Of a stretch of DNA of 64,000 bases, positions 21,240 to 33,493 are shown one piece after another. The notes under the pieces are model-generated. The model saw only the letters and a list, made by a program, of their open reading frames with translations, ran no database searches and was not told where the DNA came from. The number at the start of each line of letters is the position of its first letter. Positions within the stretch are counted from its first letter, which is position 1. The stretch is from Periplaneta americana (taxonomy: Eukaryota > Arthropoda > Insecta > Blattodea > Blattidae), in assembly GCF_040183065.1 (NCBI RefSeq), contig NC_091131.1, positions 15,827,800-15,891,799 of the forward strand, written 5' to 3'. Both the position numbers and the translations under genes were made by a program.

Positions 21240-21365
21240 ACATTATGCAACGAGCCTATAATGAAGGTAATTAAGTAGCGAGTGTGGATATTTATGAAAC
21301 GAGCGCAAGCGAGTTTCATAATTTTCATACGAGCTTCTTAATTACCATTATAGGCGAGTTTCATA
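21240..21365. repeat. Large imperfect palindrome
   Basis: GCCTATAATG..GGTAATTAAG..GCGAG and AAACGAGCGC/AAGCGAGTTT pair with the inverse CTTAATTACCATTATAGGC to form a hairpin centred near 21308. Probably part of a DNA transposon. Confidence 0.65.
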
Positions 21366-21370
21366 CGACT

Positions 21371-21894
21371 TTTTATGCTCGACCATATTTCTAACTTGAT
21401 ATTATTAATTTTATTTGTATCTGACCTTGGCCAATGTCCCGTATGCTGTGAGATGTGCGCAGACGCGAAAGTATTGATTTTTTCCGAGGAACAGATGTTC
21501 ACATTGACCTTGCTAGGCCATAAGAACCTACAGAGATAACACTGAAATTAAATTAGACATTGAAAAACGAGATGACAAATTGAATTTATTTGAATATTAT
21601 TTACAATTAACGCTAATTATTATAGTAACAGAACATAACCTTCTGCGACAGTATTGGGTTTCCAGCCTCCGTGACTTTTCGCTAATTCTCTTTCGTTTGC
21701 ATATTCGAGAATAATCGATACTTGCGGTTTTATAACGGTAGAAAGCTGACCTGTCATTGGCTGAACAGTTGTAACCTGAGTCGTCATTGGCTGAAAGATC
21801 TGACCTTTAATGAGTAGGTGTACTTTAATGACATGCATTAAAGGTCTGCTACCAGGTGTATAATTACTACATTTCGGCATGGTCGATCATAAAA
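21371..21894 (-). mobile_element. Transposon with TTTTATG(C/A)TCGACCAT inverted ends
   Basis: 16-bp inverted ends with about one mismatch. The minus-strand frame 21880-21620 reads MPKCSNYTPG and ends ERELAKSHGGWKPNTVAEGY. The HGGWK...VAEGY block resembles the C-terminus of Crypton-type tyrosine recombinases. That assignment is from memory and weak; the frame is too short to be active. Confidence 0.5.
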
Positions 21895-23014
21895 TAAATA
21901 ATGATATAGCTACTGTTTAACACATTATTATACACTACTCCTATATAATGACGTTTGTTGCGGATAAAGTTGCAGTTTGGGCTTTTTCTTGGGGCTTTCT
22001 CGTTTCGCCTATTAGGCATCTACATCATTCCGTCAACATTTGACTATTTCGTCATCATTATATAGCATTAACCGAACGCCGGACGACGACTCACGGAGGG
22101 GGTTGGCGTAGGGACTAGTGGGGTTACCTGCTCGAAACCTAGGTACGCAGCGAACCTTAATGTAGTCAGCCGGTGTGAATTTGGGAATGCGTCTAGCGTG
22201 AAGGTTAGCGCAATAGATCGTAAAAGGTCGCAATGCAACCGTCCATAAATTCCATTCCATGCAGTACTTCCTTGTGTATATGCATGAAATATTCTTAGTC
22301 TAAATATGCACGAACAACCATGCTAAGTTAAACATGATACATGGAGTTACTAGGTTTCACTAAGATACAAATTTGCATTTGCATGTATTTCTCATCACAT
22401 CGATCGCCAAAAAAAGTCACTATTGCTGATATTCAGTTTGAGTAAGAACCTGAGCAGTTGTTTAATTAACTCCGACCTTGTTTACAGAAGCCAGTGAAGA
22501 TTCATAATGTGAATTAGGCCTGACAAATTCAATGTGATCCGGTGCAGTCTTCCTCGAAGCAGTTTGCAGACGGATCGGAGGAGTGATGGCGTCTCAATAT
22601 GATGCAATCTTTATTCCATCTGTTGTGTATGTTCCTACATTCCATAGATTAACAGCCTGCATTCTGCAGTTGGTCTGTCGGAGGTCGTAGCGATTCAGAA
22701 GGAATTGCATGAAATGCTTTCGTTGCATAGTTACAAATAACAATCCGGAAGTTGTGAGCAATTATTGAAATTAGCCTTGCTACGGACATTCTAGTGAACA
22801 TACCGATTCGTTTGTTGTTTAGTGTGAATTTTGAAGGTATGTCTCAGTTATGAAAAAGTAATATGTGAGCAGTATGAAAGAAGAGACGAAAGGAAACTAC
22901 GTTATCACGATCTTCCAAAGCAGACCCGTGCACGCTTTGCCCGTACGAGCGTGCTCTTGCCCCTCGGATGTAAGCTCGCTACACTAGTGGAGCGTGTTGA
23001 AGTTCAAGGAGTAG
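21895..23014. other. No gene recognised
   Basis: A small hairpin (CTATATAATGACG ... TCATTATATAG) lies at about 21951-22066. The GC-richer patch 22060-22250 has no splice-consistent frame. Otherwise nothing seen. Confidence 0.4.
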
Positions 23015-23016
23015 TA

Positions 23017-24122
23017 CAGGGACATTTTATTTTTACTTCAATTTTCATTATACTTGAGTTTTTGAATGTACTTCACTCCCACCCCTTCTACTAATGAAGT
23101 TCAACCGTCCTCCACACAGATCCAAGACCGCATATACAGTCATAATAGTCATACGGTCATAGTAAACAGTACGTTCCAAAAATATGTTTGCGTTTTCCAG
23201 TGACGAAAGGGCTGTCAATATTGAATCATTTTCTCACAGGTACTGTCGTCCATTTGCCTACGTCGCATCCCTGTTTCCCCCACCTGCTTCTTCTATTCGC
23301 CTCTCTGTAAAGGCTAGTGGCTGAGTTGTCTTAGCTCTTTTCTGAGAATATTAATTTCTGTTAGGAATTGGACGTCTACGTAATATTATACCCATACAAG
23401 TGCTTAAAATAAGTTAAAAAGACCTCGTTAATTAACTGTCACGTGATTCCCCCCCCCCATTTCTACGACCCTGCGACATAACCACTTGGACGGACAGGGA
23501 TAGCATGTCTGAGTAATTTTATCTTTTCGGATCGGGCAGAAGTGGAGATTGAATTTACAATACGTAAGGTACAGAAATATTTCAACATGAGTTACAGGTG
23601 TGAAGGACGAACTGGTAATTGGAATTAAGTACAATAGTACTGTATAGAGTACAATAATATGCACATTAGAACTGAAGCCTGTATCGAAATGAACTGCTAC
23701 CATTTTAAAAAATGTGTTTAAATATCCATATTATGATTTTTTTTTTTTCAATTTAACTTCATTCTCTATAGTGTATGCTAATGTGCTGTAGACAGTATAA
23801 TATACACTGCATAATGAATACGTCCGAATGGATAGCTCAGTTCGTGAGTAAAAACACTTATTGTTAATAGAGTACTGTATTTTGAGTAAACAAAAACCTA
23901 ATGAAAATTATCAAACTCAAATGCGAGTTATTTCCTAGTTTATGTAAATGGATGAACTAGTTTTCTTCTCTTCTATACCTAGTAAAGTGATTTGTTTGTA
24001 TATTACGCCAGTATCATGGAACTCCAGTCGTGGAAGGGGGTAGCAAACGGTGTTTTCGGTTCTCAACAAGGTATAGCCAGGTTAATATTAGAAATGGTAG
24101 TAAAAATAAAATGATGTCCCTG
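23017..24122. mobile_element. Non-autonomous TA-target DNA transposon, copy 2
   Basis: Same family as 2888-3864 but reversed. CAGGGACATTTTATTTTTACTT on the left, ACTAAAAATA-type inverse ATGATGTCCCTG on the right, flanked by TA. Contains no transposase. Confidence 0.75.
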
Positions 24123-24124
24123 TA

Positions 24125-24550
24125 TAATACATAAACTACAATATTATCACTAACTTACAAATGTGATCAAACCTGTTACGCGTTTTTAATGCTAAATTCT
24201 TGATAAAAATAATATTGCAATACATTTCAAGCATATATCTGCTCATAAATCAACTTTTACATTTCTTTAGCAAAACATATTTCCCAGTCTCACAGCCCTG
24301 TATGACATAGCAACAGACTGATACATTTTCATTAGATTAGAGCAAAATTCTTCTGTAGACATTAAGCGTTCGTTAATGATATCTCCATCATGAACATTTT
24401 TGAGAGGCCTTGCTAAATGTAAACATATTCGGTACTGACAAGCAAACATTCCCATGGGTGCAGATTAAAAAAGTTATTTTTTTTTCTTCCACTATATTAA
24501 TGATGCCAGTACAAGTACTTATACAAATTCTGGCCACTCGAGCGCAATTA
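24125..24550. other. No gene recognised
   Basis: AT-rich; two overlapping minus-strand frames of about 60-74 codons have no family or splice support. Confidence 0.4.
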
Positions 24551-25632
24551 CGAGGACCGTTCAGAAAGTAAGTTTTCGTGAGACAGTTTACAGAAAGAAA
24601 ACACAATTTCATGACACGTGTTGGGCTTTTGTCGGAAAGGAGAGTTATTGCGTAACAACAGGCATCATAGAGTCCGTGGAGCTATTGCCTGTCTTCTCCG
24701 GAACAAGGGTTGGGAAGTTCATGAAGAGGTCCACTGCATTTCTGAAGACGACTCTCACAGAAGAGCGGATAGTCTATAATAGCAATAAATAGGCAACAAC
24801 AAAAGGCTATTGTCATAGATCCAACTATACGCATGGAGAGAGATCTAAACCAAGCTCATCAGGTTGATCAGGAAAAGAGGACCATTTATGAACCTTGTAT
24901 TCCCTACGTTAGTGCCAAGTATAACATCCCTCTCTTCAATTGGTCAGTGACAGGTTTATTTTTTGGTGCTCGGAGTTCTTTACCAAAATTTACATATAAT
25001 TTTTTAGAACAATTATCAATATCATCTTTTGAAATTCAAAAAATCATCTCGCAAATTCTTAAAGATTCCCTGCAGATTATACAATTTCATTTATACCACT
25101 CAGAAGGTCTTAATTAAGGATTTACTAATTTTAAATAAAATCTTTTATTTATAAGTATAATTTTATAGTCATCTTCTAAGATTTTATTTTATAATTGAGA
25201 ATCAATGGCGTTTAACTATTACATTTTATTTTTATAACAATATTCATACTTAATTAATTATGTTTTATTTGCCATTAATTTCCGGATCCTCGTGGTCATC
25301 CTTAATTAAGGCCGGATGAGTTGTTTCTATCTCTCTCTCTGAGCTATTTTTAAGGCATTCCTCACGGGAACTGAGACATTTTGCCATACCATGGGACAAA
25401 CTATTGTATCCCTGTGTCGTAGAAATCTGCCGCCTGGGATTGGAACCATTGTGTGGTAGCCGTCTGCACCTCTTTGTTGAACCCACGATATGACAAACGT
25501 CTCGATTCCGGTGGGGAATATTTTGAAAAATAGCTCAACAATTGCTGTATCTGTTCCAATAAATCTTTCCATGAATTTGTAATTTCTTTCTGTATACGGC
25601 CCCAGGGAAACTTACTTTTGGGACGGCCCTTG
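24551..25632 (-). mobile_element. mariner-like relic interrupted by LINE sequence
   Basis: Ends CGAGGACCGTTCAGAAAGTA and inverse TACTTTTGGGACGGCCCTTG, flanked by TA. Minus-strand translation at 25560-25390 gives RLSYRGFNKEVQTATTQW-like text and SQAADFYDTGIQ..VPWYGK, the C-terminus of a mariner transposase. The middle contains an unrelated LINE piece (24640-25130). Frames are broken and most of the transposase is missing. Confidence 0.7.
24640..25130 (+). mobile_element. LINE 3' end with restriction-like endonuclease motif
   Basis: Plus-strand text: RNKGWEVHEEVHCIS, HRRADIVYNSNK, AIVIDPTIRMERDLNQAHQV, EKRTIYEPCIPYVSAKYNI, VTGLFFGARSSLPKFTYNFL, then stop at 25117. HRRADIV...K..VIDPTIR.E resembles the PD-(D/E)xK endonuclease of R2/R4/NeSL-type LINEs (inference). 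One stop lies before AIVIDPTIR. A second, more decayed copy lies at 59395-59770. Confidence 0.65.
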
Positions 25633-25828
25633 TAATCGCGATCGAGTGGTTAAAATTTTATAAGCACTTGTTTTGACATTATTAGCATGGTGAAAGAAAA
25701 AAATCAACTTTTTTATTTGCCCGCATGAGAATGTTTGCTTGTGAGCCGATTTACTGGCGTGCTATGCATCTGTTCCTCGTGTCCTCTGAAAAGCATAATA
25801 TATTATAAAGATAATAGATACGCCGAGG

Positions 25829-25847
25829 AGTGATGATGATGATGATG

Positions 25848-25882
<35 letters not shown>
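25829..25882. repeat. (GAT)n(AAT)n microsatellite
   Basis: Trinucleotide array at the 3' edge of the next LINE. Confidence 0.95.
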
Positions 25883-25884
<2 letters not shown>

Positions 25885-25887
<3 letters not shown>

Positions 25888-26749
25888 CTTACTTATGGCT
25901 TTTAAGGAACCCGAAGGTTCATTGCCGCCCTCACATAAGCCCGCCATCAGTCCCTATCCTGTGCAAGATTAATCCAGTCTCTATCATCATATCCCACCTC
26001 CCTCAAATCCATTTTAATATTATCCTCCCATCTACGTCTCGGCCTCCCTAAAGCTCTTTTTCCCTCCGGTCTCCCAACTAACACTCTATATGCATTTCTT
26101 GATTCGCCCATACGTGCTACATGCCCTGCCCATCTCAAACGTCTGGATTTAATGTTCCTAATTATGTCAGGTGAAGAATACAATGCGTGCAATTCTGCGT
26201 TGTGTAACTTTCTCCATTCTCCTGTAACTTCATCCCGCTTAGCCCCAAATATTTTCCTAAGCACCTTATTCTCAAACACCCGTAACCTATGTTCCTCTCT
26301 CAGAGTGAGAGTCCAAGTTTCACAACCATGAAGAACAACCGGTAATATACCTGTTTTATAAATTCTAACTTTCAGATTTTTTGACAGCAGCCTAGATGAT
26401 AAAAGCTTCTCAACACGCATTTCCCATATTTATTCTGCGTTTAATTTCTTTCCCGAGTATCATTTATATTTGTTACTGTTGCTCCAAGATATTTGAATTT
26501 TTCCACCCCTTCGAAGGATAAATCTCCAATTTTTATATTTCCATTTCGTACAATATTCTGGTCACGAGACATAATCATATACTTTGTCTTTTCGGGATTT
26601 ACTTCCAAACCTATCTCTTTACTTGCTTCAAGTAAAATTTCCGTGTTTTCCCTAATCGTTTGTGGAATTTCTCCTAACATATTCACGTCATCCGCATAGA
26701 CAAGCAGCTGATGTAACCCGTTCAATTCCAAACCCTGCCTCTTATCCTA
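25885..26749 (-). mobile_element. LINE 3' half (abundant family)
   Basis: [25 protein letters not shown] and [10 protein letters not shown], then in a second frame [48 protein letters not shown] and RRRWEDNIKMDLREVGYDD. A frameshift near 26430 separates the two. The 3' tail is AAGT repeats against an AAT microsatellite. Confidence 0.9.
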
Positions 26750-26756
26750 TAATAAT

Positions 26757-26760
26757 AGTC

Positions 26761-26838
<78 letters not shown>
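26757..26838. repeat. (AAT)n microsatellite
   Basis: About 80 bp of AAT at the 3' end of a LINE. Confidence 0.95.
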
Positions 26839-26840
<2 letters not shown>

Positions 26841-26842
26841 GT

Positions 26843-27699
26843 CTTGGATTAGGCCTCCGGTTCCAGAACAAAGTTGATCTTTCCATCTCTTCCTTGGTCT
26901 TCCGATGTCTCGTTTTCCATGAGGTGTATAGTCCAATAGTCTCTTGGGTAACCTACTGTATTGTTGGGCATTCTTAATACATGTTCATACCAGTTGTTGC
27001 GGTAAGATTCTATAGTATCCGTAATGGCGGTGATATTCAATTCTGTTCGGATGTCAGCGTTCCTTTTATGGTCGTAAAGAGTATATCTTGCAAGAGATCT
27101 TAGCAATCGCATTTCAGCAGCTTCTATTCTTCGAAGTTGTCCTTTCGTTAATGACCATGTCTCTGATCCATATAATAATGCCTGGACTGTCATAACTTTA
27201 TAGAATTTCAAAATTGTTTCTGGTCGAACTTTCTTTAATAGAGTTGATTTGATTGTCCTTAACAGTTGCTGAAATTTGGCAAGTTTAATATCTACGTCCC
27301 TGGAGTTTATATAAGAAAGACTGCAGCCAAGATAGTTGAATGTGTTGACTTGTTCTATACAATATATTGATTGCAATTTTGGATCTTACATGATTCTTTC
27401 CTTGGAAGGCCATGATTCTGGTTTTATTTATAGAGATTTCCAAATTATGATTTTTTGCTATCTAGTATAGTGTGTGTATTGCTCTTTGAAAGTTGTCTTC
27501 AGAATTTGCTAAGATTATCTGATCATCTGCGTAAACTAATGTGTTAAGTGGGAAGTTGTCAATCATAAAATATGTGAGCAATTCGTCTTCCCAATTTTTG
27601 GTAATGTTATTTATATAAATATTAAATAAGGTGGATGACATTGGGCAGCCTTGCTTTACTCCTTGATTTATAATAATAATAATAGTAATAATAATAATG

Positions 27700-27743
<44 letters not shown>

Positions 27744-27765
27744 TCTCAATTTCACTTCTTTCATG
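26843..27765 (-). mobile_element. Second LINE family, RT region
   Basis: Minus-strand pieces NQGVKQGCPMSSTLFNIYIN and TLVYADDQIILANSEDNF (RT motifs B and C), then FNYLGCSLSYINSRDVDIKL, LLYGSETWSLTKGQLRRIEA and AEMRLLRSL. An (AAT)n run at 27670-27742 truncates the 5' side. The RT catalytic YADD is intact, but the frame is broken near 27400 and the copy is short. Confidence 0.85.
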
Positions 27766-27769
27766 AGGT

Positions 27770-28384
27770 AATTTTACTCATGATCGTTGTGACCGAATGT
27801 CCCCGCCCCCAAAGAGTTATTTTAAGTTAATATAAACCTCTTTTGACAACAGTGCTTCTTTGAGTTCATTTACTAGGCCTAATTTTATTCACTTTTCACC
27901 TACATAGTCATAATATTTGTTGGCTATGATAAAATATATGGAGTAGTGTCTCTTTTAAAGTCTTCGTATATATATTAAACGTTTTGCATTTCCTTCAAAT
28001 TGAATGAAGAACATTTCTTCCCAATCACACTTAAACGTAAGCGTGGTAGATCTCCGCTCATCGCTTGGGCTTGGTTACATTTGTAGGTTACTGTTGTATT
28101 GGTTAACGCTATGGCTATATTGAAATTTATACATTTCGAATTTTCGTTAAATTTTATGTATGAATGCGTAGAAAGTTTACCCATTTTGTCTCTTAACTAT
28201 TTATTAAACTTGTGTCGTGGGCTTCAAATTTGAGAGAAATAAATATGTAAAATCATGCTGAGTAGGCCATAAAACTTTTCTTTCTTCTTAACTTCTACAA
28301 TAAACTGTCTAGCCTTTATTAAACAGATAATCTTTCAGTACTTTGATTTTTATTGTATTTGTAAATTTAATATTAATTGTAATT
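27770..28384. other. No gene recognised
   Basis: AT-rich; a 69-codon minus-strand frame at 27975-28184 has no support. Confidence 0.4.
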
Positions 28385-28443
28385 GTATTCTTAATATTGT
28401 AGTTCTAATCCCCTGGTAGATGGGAAAAGAAGGCCTACCAGAT

Positions 28444-28499
<56 letters not shown>

Positions 28500-28528
28500 G
28501 TAAATAAGTAAATAAGTAAATAAATAAG

Positions 28529-28587
<59 letters not shown>

Positions 28588-28830
28588 GTAAATAAATAAA
28601 TAAATAACTAAATAAATAAGTAAATAAGTAAATAAGTAAATAAATAAGTAAATAAATAAATAAATAAGTAAATAAATAAATAAATAAATAAGTAAATAAG
28701 TAAATAAATAAATAAATAAATAAGTAAATAAATAAATAAGTAAATAAGTAAATAAATAAATAAGTAAATAAATAAATAAATAAGTAAATAAGTAAATAAA
28801 TAAATAAGTAAATAAATAAATAAATAAAAC
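28385..28830. repeat. LINE 3' tail expanded into a TAAA/TAAG array
   Basis: GTAGTTCTAATCCCCTGGTAG..GAAGGCCTACCAGATT, a LINE tail, is followed by about 390 bp of TAAA and TAAG tetranucleotides in irregular order. Two overlapping minus-strand frames of FIYLFTYL repeats are artefacts. Confidence 0.9.
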
Positions 28831-30302
28831 TAAACAAAACACTATGGCTAACCAAACTTTATCACAGGTACTTAAAATGAAAATCATTCACTGCTCGAAA
28901 ATATCGCAGTCTATCACGAAAATAGTCCATGTCTTCCTTACAGCTACATGACTGGTCTCTTCCATCTCATATCTACAATGAACTGTTTTCGTGATATGGG
29001 ATATTGGATTCCTTAAAAGTTGTTTGTAAGCAATTAAGTATGAAATCATACTCGGTACACAAACGCATAAAACCCTTCAAATCTTAACAAAGTCAACGAA
29101 AATAATCCGTTCATTATGACAACAGTTTTTAATTCGATAGGTAGGAAGATGTGTTTACACCATCTTTAGGCTACAGGAAATACGCAGTTTCGATGAGAGG
29201 ATAATAGGTGAACATGGTGCAGCATGGGATGAGAATGCTATGGAAAAGTTGGAGTAAGATCCGTCTCCCAGCTCTTTATTTATCAGGAAAGCATGGTGCA
29301 AGAATGCGAGAAATTTGTACATGTCTGATCATGCCAAGTGTTTTGAGTCAAAAAAATTAATTTTAGAGGTCAAAGTTAATTGCAAATGATGTTTAGGGAC
29401 GTTGACTCGAAGGGAATATTTTTAGAGATAAGATGCGAAATATTCCCCAGAAATAAATAGGAATTCAATTAAGAGCTTATCCTCGCCATTCGAGGCCACA
29501 TTTTTGCCTCCCTGATGCGCCATTAGGAGCGTGCAAGTCATCGAGGCCATCTGCAGGTCGGAATCAACCGCAAATCGAGACTCTAGCGATGTGCATCGAT
29601 CTCGGTTAAAACATAGTAATTATGGGTTACGAAACCACGATTAAAAAGTAACCGTGGTTGAGGTGTATCATTCATAGTTACCGGTTACTTACATATGATT
29701 ACACATTGAACCAGGTTAAAGCCTGTGATTGTAGGCACATCCAGAGAGACCAGATTTTGAAAGTGCAAAGCCTGAACACTTCTTAGATGAGCGATATCAA
29801 ACATACATTTTACTAACTAAAGTTTATTCGGTTTTATTACAACTGAAAATTTATGCTGCTGTGATAGAAGGAATAAGAATAAATTTGCTAATGCAACAAC
29901 AGTAAATCACATATGTACACGACTTACCAGCCTTTAAAAACAATAAGTTGATAACTCTTTAATCATGCACGTTCATGTACTTCTCAGACAAAATAATAAT
30001 AAGAATCAAAATATAAATTATCAATATTTATGTTTTACACAATATATACAAATAATTTGTTTATCAAAACCTATCCCGTTCCAGTGAACGAAAATATATA
30101 TTCTCAGGTTATGAAATGCAAATCTTTTACGAACATTACATAACATTTGTTTAAACTAAGAGAATGTTGTTTCTACGTCATATGACGTTACAGGGACATA
30201 TTTATAATACATTACATCATTATTATTTAATGGCCCCATGGTACCTGCCTGCAATTCGGCCTTGCTTACGTATCCACGTGACGTAACAGCTGTAGCTAGA
30301 GC
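28831..30302. other. No gene recognised
   Basis: A scrap of LINE 3' end (GGATTCCTTAAAAGTTGTTTGTAAG) lies at about 29005-29035. The rest holds no frame or repeat I can name. Confidence 0.4.
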
Positions 30303-31223
30303 TGAGACGAGATGTTATGGCACCAACCTGCGCTAAGTTTTAAATTGCCGGCCAGCAGGGTAGAGGAGTGGGGGTTGTTTGGGTTACAGTTCTCAAGCTC
30401 AGAGCGGCAGGCATATCCGTTTCATCTCTTTCTAAAAACATTCGCCTTAGCTCAGTATCACCACTTTCCTACTCACGAGTCCGAAGGTACCTAATGAAAT
30501 TACGCCCGCTATTCCATCTTAATATTCTTATTCTCCGTCCGAATCAGACTGATCTGTGCTGGAATCAGATGTCCCTAAGTTTATGGAAATGTTCTCCAAA
30601 ATACTGTCCATCACGTGCTCACTTCAATGTATCTGTTCTCTACTTTCTTCACATAATCATACACTGATATCCATTTTTGGAAGAAGCGATTGCAGAGTCG
30701 GTCTCTGCTTATGTGTAGCGTAGAAATTATAGATGAGACTTCTTAGGACTTCCTCATCAAAACTGTCTACAGCTGCAACAATCTTCTTCTTCGGCTGTGA
30801 TTTTTCCGGACTGGAGAAAGAATTTGCTGTTCCTGCCTCAATATTTTTCCCTTCTTTCTTGATTCTTGCCAAATTTCGCTTTGAAATACCAGTGGGAGCC
30901 AGTACTCTTGCACACCCGCTTTTCAATGGAATTGGTATTCCATTTACAATCTCTTCTGACATGAATTTCCATACATTGTATGCTATTTCATGTCCTTGAC
31001 TATGAACTACTCTATGATTTCACACCTTAGACAATGCCATAATGAGGGCGCTCAGAAGGACAATGTTTTCAGTATTAGCAATAGCGGTAGTAGCAGAACG
31101 ATCTGAACACTCGGAATGCTAGTAACCAACTAACCCAACACCCCTCCAGTTGAGTGTGAGGGCGAGTCCAAGCAAACGAACTAAAATGAGTCTCTCTCGC
31201 TGGTGCCATAACTTCTCGTCCGG
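30303..31223 (-). mobile_element. DNA transposon with partial DDE transposase
   Basis: Inverted ends GACGAGA(T/A)GTTATGGCACCA (30306 and 31220, inverse). Contains the N-terminal transposase fragment at 30657-30962. Roughly 0.9 kb, non-autonomous. Confidence 0.7.
30657..30962 (-). pseudogene. N-terminal fragment of a DDE_3-type transposase
   Basis: 101 codons: LAPTGISKRNLARIKKEGKN, SSPEKSQPKKKIVAAVDSFD, EEVLRSLIYNFYATHKQRPT. This matches the N-terminal HTH part of a transposase common in insects (ISKRTL..I.KEG, then VD.FD...R..IY.FY). The DDE catalytic domain is absent, so it is a deletion derivative of the parent element. Confidence 0.65.
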
Positions 31224-31309
31224 GCTCTACCAGACGAAACTACTCGGTCCGCTGTACGTTTGGGAACGAAAATGCGCAGCCTAGTGATGATATTTTCTGT
31301 GGAGTTCCT

Positions 31310-32400
31310 ATCCAAATGTAGAAATCAACTCAAGAGAGATTAAAATGGGTTTTAACAACTAATGTTGCTTTATCTAAATTTAGGGAAGCATTATTCTTTC
31401 CATCAGTCCAATAAACTCAGAGAAATCTCAGGCTATTATTCTAGGGAATAAGATATTATCTTTTTTTTCGAAGTACATGTACCATCGGTTGCCGTAAGAA
31501 ATATTTCTATACCTCATAACTCTACTGTTAAAAATTTAGGTGTCTATTTTGACGAAAACTAAAGTTGGAACAATGAGATTACTAATATCATTCATTCATT
31601 CATTCATTCATTCATTCATTCATTCATTTATTTTATTCCATAGATCTTACATGAGCAATGAAGCTTTAAGATGTGGAACATGTCAACATTTTACAATATT
31701 ACAATTACAATTTTTACAAATTTTTATAGTTTTACAATTTAGTAATTTTCTACAATTTTTACAATTTTGTACAATTTTTTTTACATTTTTTTTTACATTT
31801 TTTTACATTACAAAAAAGTGTTCTGAGTTTTCCACCTCCTAACCCACATAAAACATCTCCACTCCTTTTCTCTGAAATAAATCCTTATCTGGTGTCTTGT
31901 AATGCCGCTATTTGATTACTGCGATGTTCTATTAACAGATATAACTTCAAAATTATCCATAAAGCTACATAATAAATGCATTAAATTTATATGCAACATT
32001 CGGAAATACGACCATATTTCACCATACTTCGAACAGCTATCTTGACTCCGACTTGAGAAACGCAGAAAACTACATTCACTCTCGCTGCTGTATCAAATCA
32101 TGCACACTTCATCTCCATCTTACCTGTCATGTCGGTTTCAGAATCTCTCGTTCTTCACAGCTTTGCCACCCGGTCTCAACAAGAAACTATTATCCTTACA
32201 CCTAAGCACATAACATGTTGTTATTCTCAATCATTCACAATCTTCACCTCTCGAATCTGGAATCTTCTTCCCTCCGATATTAGAACCTGTCTGACGGTAT
32301 CGTCTTTCAAAACTAAAATGCACAATTACCTAATTCAACAGGCATAGTAAATTACATTCTCTCTTAAATGTAATGGGCATAAGGAATATTTAATAGTTTG
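31310..32400 (+). mobile_element. LINE (CR1/Jockey-like) RT to C-terminus, interrupted
   Basis: NPEKSQAIILGNK-like and TVKNLGVYFDEN.SWNNEITNII precede an insertion at about 31586-31835. The sequence then resumes with PLFDYCDVLLTDITSKL, KCIKFICNIRKYDHISPY and HSLSLLYQIMHTSSPSYLS, then frame-shifted RIWNLLPSDIRTCL..SSFKTKMHNYL. Same family as 17990-18903. Several stops and shifts. Confidence 0.8.
31586..31835. repeat. (ATTC)n plus TTTTACA-rich repeat inserted in a LINE
   Basis: An ATTC microsatellite, then CATAGATCTTACATGAGCAA, GAAGCTTTAAGATGTGGAAC and TTTTTACA units, as at 19935-20070. An overlapping open frame here is an artefact. Confidence 0.7.
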
Positions 32401-32506
32401 AGTTTTTCAGACTAGTTTACTGAATTGATTTTCTCTTCATACATTGAACAGTAATTCTATTTAAATACCTACATAATTGTATTTTTACTTCATAAATGAT
32501 TGTCCT

Positions 32507-32745
32507 AATTCTGCAGTGCCTGGGAAATGTGACACAAGTCAGTTTCCACAAACCTTTTTTGATAATTTATTGACAACTTACGGAACATCCGCTCACTTGG
32601 AAAAAGAGACATAAGTATTTCTCCCATTACAATAATTCATACAGAAAAACATCAAATCGACATAAACTAGTGTAGGTTGTCAATAAATTATCAATAAAGG
32701 TTTGTGGAAACTGACTTGTGTCACTTTTCCCGAGCACTGCAGAAT
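32507..32745. mobile_element. Palindromic MITE
   Basis: ATTCTGCAGTGC, GACACAAGTCAGTTTCCAC and AAACCTTT.TTGATAATTTAT on the left return inverted on the right, leaving a centre of about 100 bp. Near-complete hairpin of 239 bp. Noncoding. Confidence 0.85.
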
Positions 32746-32835
32746 TATCTTTACATTTCTAATGAATTCAGCTTCAATAGTAAATTAGATAAGTTTCAAT
32801 AATAGTATTTCTCATTATTATTGTTATTATTATTT

Positions 32836-33005
32836 ACTTACTGGCTTTTAAGGAACCCGGAGGTTCATTGCCACCCTCGCATAAGCCCGCCATAAGTCCC
32901 TATCCTGAGCAAGATTAATCCAGTCTCTATCATCATATCCCACCTCCCTCAAATCCATTTTAATATTATCCTCCCATCTATGTCTCGGCCTCCCCGATGG
33001 TCTTT
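32836..33005 (-). mobile_element. LINE 3' terminal fragment
   Basis: Last ~170 bp of the abundant LINE (CTGGCTTTTAAGGAACCCGG ... CATCTATGTCTCGGCCTCCC), 5'-truncated. Confidence 0.9.
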
Positions 33006-33248
33006 GCTGTGGTCCTGCCAGAGAATCAGTCCCATTCCGAGGCTTATTGTAAGGTTTCGTAACAAGCTGTTTTTTTTACGGTGATGGTTGTTAGCCTTTC
33101 GCCCACCCCCAAGCTGGAGGACCACCCCTTATCGGCTGTCCACGACTGCTTATTCAATATATTCGCAGCTACCCTCCATATCTGGACGCCGTCTTCTCTA
33201 TCCGCAACCTGAGGACGCGCCATGCCGTGGTGATAGGGACCCACAATA

Positions 33249-33312
<64 letters not shown>
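33006..33312. repeat. Dispersed repeat 3' end with (TTA)n
   Basis: Block with CTTTCGCCCACCCCCAAGCT, GGACCACCCCTTATCGGCTG and CGCCATGCCGTGGTGATAGG ends in a (TTA)n run at 33250-33312. It resembles a dispersed insect retroelement tail; family not assigned. Confidence 0.6.
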
Positions 33313-33493
33313 TATGCACTTGTATGAATTTTGTAATCTGGCTGAGTGTAAGAGAAGGCCTTAAAGCCTTAACTCTGCAGAAAATAAATAAATAAGTGAA
33401 TGAATGAATGAATGAATGAATGAATGAATGAATGAATGAATAAATGAATGAATGAATGAATGAATGAATGAATGAATGAATGAATGAATGAAT
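33313..33493 (+). repeat. LINE 3' tail with (GAAT)n array
   Basis: AAGAGAAGGCCTTAAAGCCT TAACTCTGCAG, the CR1-like LINE tail, is followed by a GAAT/AAAT tetranucleotide array (33383-33493). Minus-strand FIHSFIHS frames here are artefacts. Confidence 0.85.

Noticed and set aside
28391-28887. Minus-strand frames of about 150 codons
   Set aside because: Translations of TAAA/TAAG arrays (FIYLFTYL repeats).
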